Shown here: positions 47,176 to 56,000 of the stretch, piece after piece
Position numbering within the stretch: position 1 is the stretch's first letter
How the letters are laid out: each line of letters begins with the position of its first letter
From: Streptomyces sp. NRRL F-6676
Lineage (GTDB): Bacteria > Actinomycetota > Actinomycetes > Streptomycetales > Streptomycetaceae
DNA: 64,000 nt
Assembly (NCBI RefSeq): GCF_000725625.1
Contig: NZ_JOHS01000010.1
Coordinates: forward strand, 372,001 to 436,000
Direction of reading: 5' to 3'
Notes under the pieces: model-generated
Told to the model about the DNA's origin: nothing
Seen by the model: the letters and a program-made list of their open reading frames with translations, nothing else
Database searches by the model: none
Program-made: the position numbers and the translations under genes

Positions 47176-48072
47176 TCATGCGCCCGTCGCCATCGCGTGC
47201 AGCCGTTCCAGGCGGGCGCGCGTCTCGTCGTCCGCCGGGGCGTACGTGACCAGACGGAGGCCGTTGCGCGGGCCCAGCCAGAGGTCGGTGTGGTCCAGGG
47301 TGAGCAGGCCGACCCGGGAGTTGTCGAACCGCTTGCGCTTGCCGTGCGCGCCCATCACCTCGTGCCGCTCCCAGAGCTCGGCGAACTCCTCCGACTCCGT
47401 GCGCAGCCGGTGCAGGAGCGTCTTCCAGGCGGGCTCGGCGAGATGCTCTGCCATCGCCGCGCGGAGCTTGGCCGTCATCAGGCGCAGCACCTCCTCGCGG
47501 TTGGTCAGCGAGGTGCGCCACTCGGGGTGGGTGTAGGCGAGCAGCATGCAGTTGCGGTCCTGCGGGGGCACCGCGTCCATGTCGCACAGCATCAGGCCGT
47601 AGGTGCGGTTGTAGGCGAGGATGTCGTACCGGCTGTTCTGCACGCAGGCGGGCAGCGGCTCCAGTTGCTTCAGCAGGATGCGCTGGGCGTCGGTGACACC
47701 GGTGCAGGCGGCGCCGGGGGCGGGGTCGATGGCCCCGGCCAGGTTGAACAGGTGCGCGCGCTCGCTGGAGTCGAGCAGCAGCGCCCGGGCGAGGGAGTCC
47801 AGGACCTGCACCGAGACCTGGATGTTGCGGGCCTGCTCCAGCCATGTGTACCAGGTGACGCCGACCGCGGAGAGCTGGGCGACCTCCTCGCGGCGCAGCC
47901 CGGGGGTGCGCCGGCGCACGCCGCGGGGCAGCCCGACCTGCTCGGGCGTGACATGCTCGCGGCGGTGCCGCAGGAAGGCGGCCAGTTCGTGCCGCCGCAC
48001 CGCCGACGCGGAGCCCTCGCGCCCCGGCGCGGTCTCTCGTACGGTCGTCGTCTCCTGCGCGGTCGTCGTCAT
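47176..48072 (-). CDS. XRE regulator with MmyB-like C-terminal domain
   Basis: 298 residues. The helix-turn-helix region includes LAAFLRHRREHVTPEQVGLP and TPGLRREEVAQLSAVGVTWYTWLEQAR, the pattern of XRE regulators with the MmyB ligand-binding domain (PAC-like, about 120-290). That domain in MmyB binds a fatty acid in related structures. It stands alone, convergent with glyS and divergent from a VOC gene 140 bp away, which is a candidate target. Confidence 0.85.
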   Translation of the reverse strand: MTTTAQETTTVRETAPGREGSASAVRRHELAAFLRHRREHVTPEQVGLPRGVRRRTPGLRREEVAQLSAVGVTWYTWLEQARNIQVSVQVLDSLARALLLDSSERAHLFNLAGAIDPAPGAACTGVTDAQRILLKQLEPLPACVQNSRYDILAYNRTYGLMLCDMDAVPPQDRNCMLLAYTHPEWRTSLTNREEVLRLMTAKLRAAMAEHLAEPAWKTLLHRLRTESEEFAELWERHEVMGAHGKRKRFDNSRVGLLTLDHTDLWLGPRNGLRLVTYAPADDETRARLERLHAMATGA

Positions 48073-48211
48073 GCTTCCAGGATGGCGTCTGCCGGAACCT
48101 GTTTCCAGGTGGTGCTGGTACCAGGATGAGGACACTCCGGTACCAGCCTGGGGGCGTTGCGCGACCGGTGCCGCTGGACACGACCGCCTCCCGCCCCGTA
48201 GAAGCGATGTC

Positions 48212-48679
48212 ATGACCGCACACGTCGAAACCCTGCACGTCAAACTCGTCGTCGACACCGCCGACGCCCCCGCGCTCGCGGAGTTCTGGGCCGCCGCGCT
48301 CGGCTACGCCGTCGAGGACAACAGCGCCCTGATCGAACGGCTCCTGGCGGCCGGGCAGTTGCCCGAGGCGGCGACGGCCGAGCACGGCGGCCGCCGGATC
48401 TTCCGGGGCCTCGCGGGGATCCGGCACCCCGACGACCCGTACGACGAGGCCACCGGCATCGGCACGGGCCGGCGCATCCTCTTCCAGGACGTGCCGGAGC
48501 CGAAGACGGCGAAGAACCGGCTGCACCTCGACGTGCACGCGGGGAAGGAGGGGCGGGAGGCGACCGTCGCCCGCCTGGAGTCGCTGGGCGCGCGGCGGGT
48601 CGAGGAGGTCGACCGGGGGCCGGCGGGCCACTGGTGGGTGATGCGCGACCCGGAGGGCAACGAGTTCTGCGTCGCCTGA
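48212..48679 (+). CDS. VOC-family protein
   Basis: 155 residues. LHVKLVVDTADAPALAEFWAAALGY and WVMRDPEGNEFCVA are the N- and C-terminal VOC strands (glyoxalase-like), and LHLDVHAGKEGREATVARLESLGAR fits the second half-module. Probable enzyme of small-molecule metabolism or resistance; substrate unknown. Start ATG at 48212. Convergent with a TetR gene 11 bp away. Confidence 0.85.
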   Translation: MTAHVETLHVKLVVDTADAPALAEFWAAALGYAVEDNSALIERLLAAGQLPEAATAEHGGRRIFRGLAGIRHPDDPYDEATGIGTGRRILFQDVPEPKTAKNRLHLDVHAGKEGREATVARLESLGARRVEEVDRGPAGHWWVMRDPEGNEFCVA

Positions 48680-48690
48680 CGTTCGCTGTC

Positions 48691-49287
48691 TCAGGGCGCC
48701 CGCAGCCCTGTCACCAGCAGGTCGAGGACGGTTTCCAGACGGGTGCCGGCGCCCGGCTGTTGCCAGTCGCGGGCGTGGTACGGGGCGTGGAAGCGGGAGG
48801 TGGCGTCGAGGAGGGCCGTGGCGGTGGAGGCCGGGTCCAGGGTCTGCCGGAAGCTGCCGTCGGAGATGCCGGCGCGGACGATCGTGGTGAGCTGGGCGGT
48901 GAGGTCGCCGACGTGGCGGTCGACGATCGCGCTGTTCTCCCTGGCCAGCACGCCGAACGTGGCGAACAGTTCCGGGTCGTCCACCGCACGGCGCCGCTTG
49001 ATGTCGAACAGCGCGCGGCACCAGGCGCGCAGCCGTTCGGCCGGGGCGAGGGCGGTGTCGCCGACGATCCCGGCCAGCCCCTGGTGCGTACGGTCCAGCC
49101 AGCGCTGCGCCACGGCCTCCCGCAGCGCCGTCTTCGTACGGAAGTGCCGGTACACGCTGCCGTGGCTGACCCCGAGCGCGCGGGCCACGTCCACCACGGT
49201 CGCCTTGGCGGGGCCGTGGCGGCGCAGCACCTCCTCGGTGGCTTCGAGGATGCGCTCGGCGGTGAGGACGTCGCTGGTCGGTGCCAT
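48691..49287 (-). CDS. TetR-family transcriptional regulator
   Basis: 198 residues. The N-terminal TetR domain reads ERILEATEEVLRRHGPAKATVVDVARALGVSHGSVYRHFRTK (about 10-52). The C-terminal ligand domain is of the DNA-binding/DUF-type found with acrR-like genes (RRAVDDPELFATFGVLARENS). Target unknown. ATG at 49287 is preferred over one 39 bp upstream. It lies 35 bp from the end of the GlxA-type gene on the same strand, so they may be co-transcribed. Confidence 0.86.
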   Translation of the reverse strand: MAPTSDVLTAERILEATEEVLRRHGPAKATVVDVARALGVSHGSVYRHFRTKTALREAVAQRWLDRTHQGLAGIVGDTALAPAERLRAWCRALFDIKRRRAVDDPELFATFGVLARENSAIVDRHVGDLTAQLTTIVRAGISDGSFRQTLDPASTATALLDATSRFHAPYHARDWQQPGAGTRLETVLDLLVTGLRAP

Positions 49288-49322
49288 GCGGGAGACGGTA
49301 CCCGGGCCGTACGGCCGCCCGG

Positions 49323-50309
49323 TCACCCTGCCACCGCCGGCTCCGGGGCGCTGTGGGCGCGGCGGTAGGCGAGCGGGGACAGGCCGACGTACGTGTGGAA
49401 GTGCTTGCGCAGGGCGACGGGGTCGCCGAAGCCGCAGGCGGTGGCGATCCGGGCGATGGTCAGATCGGTGGACTCAAGGAGCAGGCGCGCGTGCGCCAGC
49501 CGCCGCTGGGCCAGCCACTTCAGCGGGCTGCTGCCCACCTCGCTGCGGAACTTCCGGGTGAACGTGCGCACACTCATGTGCGCGTGCCGGGCCATGTCCT
49601 CCAGGGTGACCGGCTCGGCCAGCCGGTCGAGGACCCACTGCCGGGTCGCCGAGGTGGAGCGGTCGGTGTCGCGCGGGACCGGGTGCTCGATGAACTGCGC
49701 CTGACCGCCCTCGCGCCACGGGGCCACCACGCAGCGCCGTGCGGCGGCCGAGGCCACCGTCGCCCCGTGGTCGAGGCGGACCAGATGCAGGCACAGGTCG
49801 ATGCCGGCCGCTCCGCCGGCGGAGGTCAGGATGCGGCCGTTGTCGACGAACAGCACGTCGGGATCGACCTCGACGGCGGGGAACCGCCGCGCCAGCGCGT
49901 CGCACAGCGTCCAGTGAGTGGTGGCCCGCCTGCCGTCCAGCAGACCGGCCGCCGCGAGCAGGAACGCCGAGGTGCACAGGCTGACGATGCGGGTGCGCGG
50001 CCCGATGCGGTCGAGCGCGGCGGCGAGCTCGGCGGGGAGCGCGCCGGTGGTGAGCAGCCGCGCGGTGGGCTCCTGCGTGGCGAGGACGACGGTGTCCGCG
50101 CTCTCCAGCGCCGACTCGTCGTGCTCGACGACGATCCGGTAGTCCTCGTGCGTGCGCACCGGCCGGCCGCCGAGGGAGCAGGTGGTGACGGAGTAGAGGC
50201 GGGTCCCGTCCGGTGTGCGGGCCTCGTTGAAGACCCGGGCCGGGATGCCCAGGTCCAGGGGGAGGACTCCGTCGAGGGCGAGGACGACGACACGGTGCGG
50301 TAGGGCCAT
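49323..50309 (-). CDS. GlxA-type transcriptional regulator (DJ-1/PfpI plus AraC)
   Basis: 328 residues. The N-terminal DJ-1/PfpI-like domain (RVVVLALDGVLPLDLGIPARVF, SLCTSAFLLAAAGLLDGRRATTHW; Cys near 107) is followed by an AraC-type double helix-turn-helix (LARLLLESTDLTIARIATACGFGD read in pieces). Such GlxA-type proteins often sense a small molecule or a redox signal. The divergent oxidoreductase operon shares a 19-bp-armed inverted repeat with it, so this is the likely regulator. Confidence 0.9.
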   Translation of the reverse strand: MALPHRVVVLALDGVLPLDLGIPARVFNEARTPDGTRLYSVTTCSLGGRPVRTHEDYRIVVEHDESALESADTVVLATQEPTARLLTTGALPAELAAALDRIGPRTRIVSLCTSAFLLAAAGLLDGRRATTHWTLCDALARRFPAVEVDPDVLFVDNGRILTSAGGAAGIDLCLHLVRLDHGATVASAAARRCVVAPWREGGQAQFIEHPVPRDTDRSTSATRQWVLDRLAEPVTLEDMARHAHMSVRTFTRKFRSEVGSSPLKWLAQRRLAHARLLLESTDLTIARIATACGFGDPVALRKHFHTYVGLSPLAYRRAHSAPEPAVAG

Positions 50310-50368
50310 GGCCGGAATGGTACGACAGGTGGCCCTCCGGCCACTCACTCGCCTTCCCGCGGGCACGG

Positions 50369-50421
50369 CACTGTTTCTCTTGCGGAGCCCACGGTCACCC
50401 GTCTCCGCGAGAGAAACAGTG
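50369..50421. promoter_or_regulatory. 19-bp-armed inverted repeat between GlxA-type regulator and oxidoreductase operon
   Basis: CACTGTTTCTCTTGCGGAG (50369-50387) and CTCCGCGAGAGAAACAGTG (50403-50421) are complementary with one mismatch and a 15-base spacer. It lies 60 bp upstream of the regulator start and 12 bp before the operon start. A bipartite regulator site is the simplest explanation; as a hairpin it could also be an mRNA structure over the oxidoreductase start. Confidence 0.85.
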
Positions 50422-50432
50422 GAACCGGATAC

Positions 50433-51422
50433 ATGAGCTACAAGAGCGAGGACACGATGAGCGAGCACGTCATGCGGGCCGTCACCGTCAAGGAGTTCGG
50501 CGGGCCGGAGGTGCTGACCGTCGAGGAGGTCGCGCGCCCCGAGCCGCTGCCGACCGAGGTGCTGGTGCGGGTGCACGCCGCCGGGGTCAACCCGGTGGAC
50601 TGGAAGACCCGCGAGGGGCAGGGCATGGCCGGGTTGCAGACGCTCCCGCTCGCCCTGGGCTGGGACGTCTCCGGGGTCGTCGAGAAGGTCGGCTTCGGCG
50701 TGACCACACTCGCGCCCGGCGACGAGGTGTACGGCATGCCGTGGTTCCCGCGTGCCGCGGGCGCCTACGCCGAGTACGTGACCGCGCCGGCCCGTCAGTG
50801 GGCCCGCAAGCCGGCCACCCTCGACCACGTCCACGCGGCCGCCGTGCCGCTGGCGGCGCTGACCGCCTGGCAGACCGTGGTCGACACCGCCTATGTGCAG
50901 GCCGGACAGCGGGTGCTGATCACGGCCGCCGCCGGCGGGGTGGGCCACTTCGCGGTGCAGTTCGCCCGGCACCGGGGCGCCCACGTGATCGCCACCGCCA
51001 GTGCCGCCCGGCACGCCTGGCTCAAGGAGCTCGGCGCCGACGAGACCATCGACTACACCACCACCCGTTTCGAGGACGCCGTCTCCGGCGTCGACGTCGT
51101 CATCGACCTGGTGGGCGACGCGCACGACCGGACCAGCACCCGTGCGCTGAAGGTGCTCCGCCCCGGCGGACTGCTGGTGGCCGTGCCGTCCGGTGTCTCC
51201 CCGGACCTGCTGGCGGCCGCCGAGGCGGCCGGCGTGCGGGCCACCCCGTACCTGGTCGAGCCGGACGGCACGGCGCTGACCACGATCGCGGGCCTGATCG
51301 ACGCCGGTGAGGTCACCGTGGAGGTGGCGGAGACGTTCCCGCTGGAGCAGGTCGCCGAGGCCCACAGCCGCGGCGAGACGGGCCGCACCCGCGGCAAGCT
51401 CGTCCTGACCGTCACCGACTGA
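50433..51422 (+). CDS. NADP-dependent quinone/zinc-type oxidoreductase (MDR family)
   Basis: 329 residues of the medium-chain dehydrogenase/reductase superfamily: MRAVTVKEFGGPEVLTVEEVARPEPLPTEVLVRV N-terminus (GroES-like), GLNPVDWKTREG-like region, and a Rossmann part with ITAAAGGVGHFAVQFARHRGAHVIATAS (GGVG). It lacks the catalytic zinc Cys set, so it is a quinone-oxidoreductase or enone-reductase-like enzyme. ATG at 50433; an in-frame ATG at 50457 (MSEHVM) is possible. First of a three-gene operon. Confidence 0.88.
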   Translation: MSYKSEDTMSEHVMRAVTVKEFGGPEVLTVEEVARPEPLPTEVLVRVHAAGVNPVDWKTREGQGMAGLQTLPLALGWDVSGVVEKVGFGVTTLAPGDEVYGMPWFPRAAGAYAEYVTAPARQWARKPATLDHVHAAAVPLAALTAWQTVVDTAYVQAGQRVLITAAAGGVGHFAVQFARHRGAHVIATASAARHAWLKELGADETIDYTTTRFEDAVSGVDVVIDLVGDAHDRTSTRALKVLRPGGLLVAVPSGVSPDLLAAAEAAGVRATPYLVEPDGTALTTIAGLIDAGEVTVEVAETFPLEQVAEAHSRGETGRTRGKLVLTVTD

Positions 51423-51472
51423 ACCCGGCCCTTTCCGCCGTCGAGAAGCAACGAGAAGTTCGGAGCAGCAGC

Positions 51473-51793
51473 GTGTACTACGAGATCCGTCGTTACCAGG
51501 TCCGGCCCGGGCGGCGTGCGGAGTGGGTGCGGTACATGGAGGACGTGGTCATCCCGTTCCAGGCCTCGCTGGGCATGGACGTGACCGCCTCCTTCGTCGA
51601 CGCCGAGGACGGGGACGGCTATGTGTGGATGCGCCGGTTCGAGGACGAGGCGCAGAGCGAGGCGCTGTACGCGGCCGTCTACGAGCACGACCGCTGGAAG
51701 AACGAGATCGGCCCGGCCGTGCACGGTCTGCTCCTCGCCGAGAAGATCGCCGTCACCCGGGTGGTCCCGACCCCGGCCTCACCGCTGCGGTGA
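51473..51793 (+). CDS. NIPSNAP-family protein
   Basis: 106 residues, a dimeric alpha-beta barrel: YYEIRRYQVRPGRRAEWVRYMEDVVIPF and YVWMRRFEDEAQSEALYAAVY are the NIPSNAP pattern. The family is of unknown function and sometimes co-occurs with flavin or oxidoreductase genes. GTG at 51473. 50 bp after the oxidoreductase and about 70 bp before the HbpS-like gene. Confidence 0.85.
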   Translation: MYYEIRRYQVRPGRRAEWVRYMEDVVIPFQASLGMDVTASFVDAEDGDGYVWMRRFEDEAQSEALYAAVYEHDRWKNEIGPAVHGLLLAEKIAVTRVVPTPASPLR

Positions 51794-51863
51794 CCCCGGC
51801 CCGGGCCGTTCGGCCCACCACCGCACCACACACCGCACCGCCCACCATCCCCAGGGAACCTTC

Positions 51864-52310
51864 ATGAGCACCGACACACTGCCGAGGTCGGCCCCCGCCC
51901 CGTCCGTCACCCAGGCCGCCGCCGGCGCACTCATCGCGGCGGTACACACCGCCGCCGCCCGGATCGGCTTCACGGCGGCGGTCGCCGTCACCGACCGGGG
52001 AGGGCATCTGAGGGCGTTCGACCGGGCCGACGACGCGCCCTTCCTCACCGCCGAGGTCGCCGTCGACAAGGCGTGGACCGCGGCCTCGTTCCGCATCCCC
52101 ACGCACACGTGGAACGACTATCTCGGCGACCCGCGGGTCGCCCCACTGGCCGGCCACCCCCGTCTGATGGCCGTCGGCGGCGGCTACCCGATCCTCGAGA
52201 ACGGCCAGTGCGTCGGGGGACTGGGCATCTCCGGCGGCAGCCACGAGCAGGACCGGCAGGCCGCCGAGGAGGCCCTGGCCGCCCTCGGGTTCGAGCTGCC
52301 CGGCCAGTGA
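51864..52310 (+). CDS. HbpS/GlcG-family heme-binding-like protein
   Basis: 148 residues of the GlcG/HbpS family: GFTAAVAVTDRGGHLRAFDRADDAPFLT, AVDKAWTAASFRIPTHTW, AVGGGYPILENGQCVGGLGISGG (signature). Streptomyces HbpS binds heme and acts with the SenS-SenR redox system, but it is secreted by Tat; here no signal peptide is seen, so it is a cytoplasmic GlcG-like paralogue. ATG at 51864 at end of a likely operon with the oxidoreductase. Confidence 0.85.
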   Translation: MSTDTLPRSAPAPSVTQAAAGALIAAVHTAAARIGFTAAVAVTDRGGHLRAFDRADDAPFLTAEVAVDKAWTAASFRIPTHTWNDYLGDPRVAPLAGHPRLMAVGGGYPILENGQCVGGLGISGGSHEQDRQAAEEALAALGFELPGQ

Positions 52311-52352
52311 CCGGCCACTGACCGGCCAACGGTCGGCCACTGACGGGCCACC
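52302..52352. repeat. Short repeated motif after the HbpS-like gene
   Basis: CCGGCCACTGA and variants occur in a row (gccagtgaccggccactgac, cggccaacggtcggccactg). Several CAGTG/CACTG pairs can fold into small hairpins across the stop codon, so it may act as a terminator for the operon. Confidence 0.6.
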
Positions 52353-52456
52353 GCGCCGCCGGTCTGCTCGGCACTCGCCCGAACAGCCCGGTTGACCTCC
52401 CCGAACGCGGGCACTCGTCCGGTTCGCAACGGGTTGTCGCGTACGTGAGGTGAGCC

Positions 52457-53002
52457 ATGGCCGAGGAGAAGTCGTCGAGTCTGCCGTTCCCGCTGCGCAC
52501 CGCCGCGTCGGTGCTGGGGAAGGTACCCGGGGCCGGGACGGTGACCCGGGCCGCCGGGGGCGCGCTGGACAAGGTCGGCGCGGTGTCGCCGCGCGGGCGA
52601 CGGCTCGTCGTGTACACGGGGGCCGGGGTGCTCGGCCTCGCGGGGGTCGTCGAGTGGCCGGTCGCGGTCACGGGGGCGGCCGTCGCCTGGCTGACGCAGC
52701 CCCGGCCGCAGGAGCGTGCGGACGAGGCGTCCGGTGACTCCGCGGGTGCGGCACCCGTGGTCACGACCCCGGCGCCGCCCGCCGCCGTCTCCACGGCGCG
52801 CAGCGCCTCGCCCGCGCTGAAGGGCAAGGCGGTCGCCGCGGGCGGCACGGCGGCGCGGGCCGCCCGCGCCACCACGAAGGCGGCGACGAAGGGTGCCGCC
52901 TCGCCCACGGTCAGGAAGAGCAAGACGGCCGGTGGCGGAGGCTCCCGGTCGGCGAAGTCGGCCGGGCGGGCGACCGCCGCACGCGGCCGCAGCGCCGGCT
53001 GA
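52457..53002 (+). CDS. Basic Ala/Lys-tailed membrane-anchored protein, unknown function
   Basis: 181 residues. Residues about 50-80 form one or two short hydrophobic segments (RLVVYTGAGVLGLAGVVEWPVAVTGAAVAWL); the C-terminal ~80 residues are Ala/Lys/Arg/Thr-rich without acidic residues (AARAARATTKAATKG), histone H1-like and probably disordered. No named family recognised. The stop lies 18 bp before the giant P-type ATPase, so it is co-transcribed and may be an accessory subunit or a DNA- or membrane-binding tether. ATG at 52457 with GAGGTGAGC upstream. Confidence 0.7.
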   Translation: MAEEKSSSLPFPLRTAASVLGKVPGAGTVTRAAGGALDKVGAVSPRGRRLVVYTGAGVLGLAGVVEWPVAVTGAAVAWLTQPRPQERADEASGDSAGAAPVVTTPAPPAAVSTARSASPALKGKAVAAGGTAARAARATTKAATKGAASPTVRKSKTAGGGGSRSAKSAGRATAARGRSAG

Positions 53003-53020
53003 GCGGGGGCGGCGGACGAC

Positions 53021-56000
53021 ATGGCACTGGCACTGCTGACCCGACCGTCGGCCGCGGCCGCGACCTTCGCCCTGGCCGGGCCACGGCTGCTGGCCCGGTC
53101 CGCCGCGCCGGTGGCCGGCGCCGTCGCCGGCGCGGCGGCGGGCACGGCCCGGGCGGGCGTACGCGGCGTGGACGGCGCGGCCCGGGTACGCCGGGTCGTC
53201 CGCAACGCCCTGCCGGGCGGGCCACGCACGTGGCGCTCGGGCACACGGGCGCACTTGGCGCTGCGCGCGGGGGGCGACGTCGAGGAGGGCATCGAGGAGG
53301 GCATCGACGAGGGCTTCGACGAGGGCTTCGAGGAGGGCTTCGAGGAGGGCGCGCTCGCGGGGGAGGCGGGCGGTGCGGGCGCCGGTGGCGGCGGCGCGTT
53401 GGCGCGGGGGACCGGCGGCAGTGGGGGCGTGCGCGGCGCGCGGCCGGAAGGCGACGCGCCCGGTGCCGGCTCCCGGCCGGAAGGCGGCGCCCCCGACGGC
53501 CGCGCGCGGCCGGAAGCCCGCGGCCGGTCGGACGCCGGCGCCCCCGGCGACGCCCGTGCGCGGCGTGCCGCGCACGCCGCGCGGACCGAGCACCGCGCGC
53601 GCCGGCTCGCCGCCGCCCTCGCCGAGCATCCGGACGTGGCGTTCGCCTACTGGGACGGTGGGCTGGCCCGGTTGGTGGTGGCCGCGACCGAGGACAGCGC
53701 GATGGACCGGGTACTGGACCGCGCGTCCGAGCTCGCCGCCCGGCACGGGCTGGGGGAGAGCGACGAGCGGGTGGAGGAGTTCTCCCATCCGGGCGATCCC
53801 GCCGGCGTCCGTACCGCCGTCGCGGCCCTCGCCGCCGACGCCGCCGGTATCGGGCTGGCGTTCGCCGGCTCGGCCCTGCGGCTGCCGGTGTCGCCACGGC
53901 CGGTCACCGCCGTCACGACGCTGCTGCGCGAGAACCCCCGGTTCCGCGGCTGGCTGCGCACCCGCATCGGCCGCTCCCGCATGGACCTGGCCCTCGCCGT
54001 CGCCAACGCCGCCGTCCACGGCGCCGGCCGCACCCCGACCGCACTGGTGCTCGACGGGGCGCTGCGCGTCTGTCAGGTGGGGGAGACCGTGGCGCGCGCC
54101 GCCGCGTTCGACGCGACGCACGACGAGGTGTGCCGGCCCGACCGCACCGGCGTACCCGCCGGCTGGTGCCCGCGGCCGCCGCTGCGCACCTCCCCGGCGC
54201 AGGAGTACGCCGCCTCGGCCGCCACCGGAAGCATGGTGGGCGCCGCCGCGACCCTGCTGGTCAAGCACGACATCGGCGAGGCGGCCGAGGCGGTGCTCGC
54301 CGGTTCCCCGAAGGCCGCCCGCTACGGGCCCGCCGCCTTCCACGCCGTCCTCGCCGCCGCCCTGTCCCGCACGGGTGTCCTCGTCCGCGACACCGACCGG
54401 CTGGCCCAGCTCGGCACCGCCGACACTCTCGTCCTGCACCCCGGCGCGCTGCTCGCGCCGGGCGGGGGCGCCGACCCGTGGGCGGAGGAGGTCCTGGAGG
54501 CCGCCCGCCGGGCCGGGCTGCGCGTGGTGGTCGTCGACCACCCGGCCCTCGCCGACTTCACCGGCCTCGCCGACCACGTCGCCGACCCGGAACGCCCACT
54601 GGCGGAGGTGGTCGCGCGGCAACGGGAACGCCACGGCGGCACGGTCGTCACGGTGGCCCGGGTGCCGGCCGGTACCACTACCGGCGACACCTACGGCGAC
54701 GCCACTACCGGCGGCCGTGACGACGTCCTCGACGGGTTGCTCGCCGGGGATGTGGCCGTCGCCCTCACCGACCGGGACGCCGCCGTCGTCTGGGGCGCCG
54801 ACGTGCTCGCCCCGCACGGGCCGGCCGACGTGTGGCGGCTGCTCACCGCCGTGCCCGCCGCGCGGGCGGTGGGACGCAGGTCGCAGACGCTGGCGCGGTC
54901 GGGGGCCGCGCTGTCCGGGCTGCTCGTCGCCGTCGGCGAGTCCCGGCGGGGCCGCCCGTCGCCGTGGCCCGGGCTGCGGCACGCCCCCGTCGACGTCAGC
55001 GCGGCGGCCGCCCTCTACACCGGGGCGCGCGCGGCGCTCGGCGTCGCCGTGTCGCGCGCCCCGCACCCCCGGCCCCGGGTGGCCTGGCACGCGCTGAAGC
55101 CGAAGGACGTCCAGAACCGGCTGCACGACGAGCCCGAGACACAGCCGGGGCCGGTCGAACAGGCGACCGCACGGGCACGCGAGCTGGCCGACCGCGCCGG
55201 AAAGATCCGTGTGCTGGCCCCCGCCCGCTGGTCCTGGCAGCTCGGCCGGGCCGTACGCGGCGAACTCGACGACCCGCTCACCCCCGTCCTCGCCGTCGGC
55301 TCCGCCGCCTCCGCCATCCTCGGCTCCGCCGTCGACGCCCTCCTCGTCCTCGGCGCCCTCGACCTCAACGCCCTGGTCGGCGGCGTCCAGCGGCTGCGCG
55401 CCGAGCGGGCGCTGTCCGGGCTGCTCGACGAGCAGAAGCGCAAGGCCCGGGTGCGCGCCGGGACCCCCGACGCCGCGCCCCGCACCGTCGACGCCGCCAA
55501 GCTGCACCCCGGCGACGTCATCGAGCTGGGGGCCGACGACGTCGTGCCCGCCGACGCCCGGCTGCTGTGGGAGGACGGCCTGGAGGTCGACGAGTCCGCG
55601 CTGACGGGGGAGTCGCTGCCCGTCGACAAGCAGACCGCGCCCACCCCGAGGGCCGCCGTCGCCGACCGCAGCTGCATGGTCTTCGAGGGCACCACCGTCG
55701 TCGCCGGGCACGCCCGCGCGGTCGTCGTCGACACCGGCGACGACACCGAGTCCGCGCGCGCCGTCCATCTCGCCGCCCGCACGCCCCCGGCCGCCGGAGT
55801 CCAGGCCCGGTTGCAGGAACTGACCCGCAAGGCGCTGCCGCTCACCATGGCGGGCGGCGCCGCAGTCACCGGCCTGGCGCTGCTGCGCGGCACGCCGCTG
55901 CGCCAGGCGGTCGGCGGCGGCGTCGCGGTCGCCGTGGCGGCCGTCCCCGAGGGGCTGCCGCTGGTGGCGACGGTCGCGCAGCTCGCCGCCGCGCGCCGGC

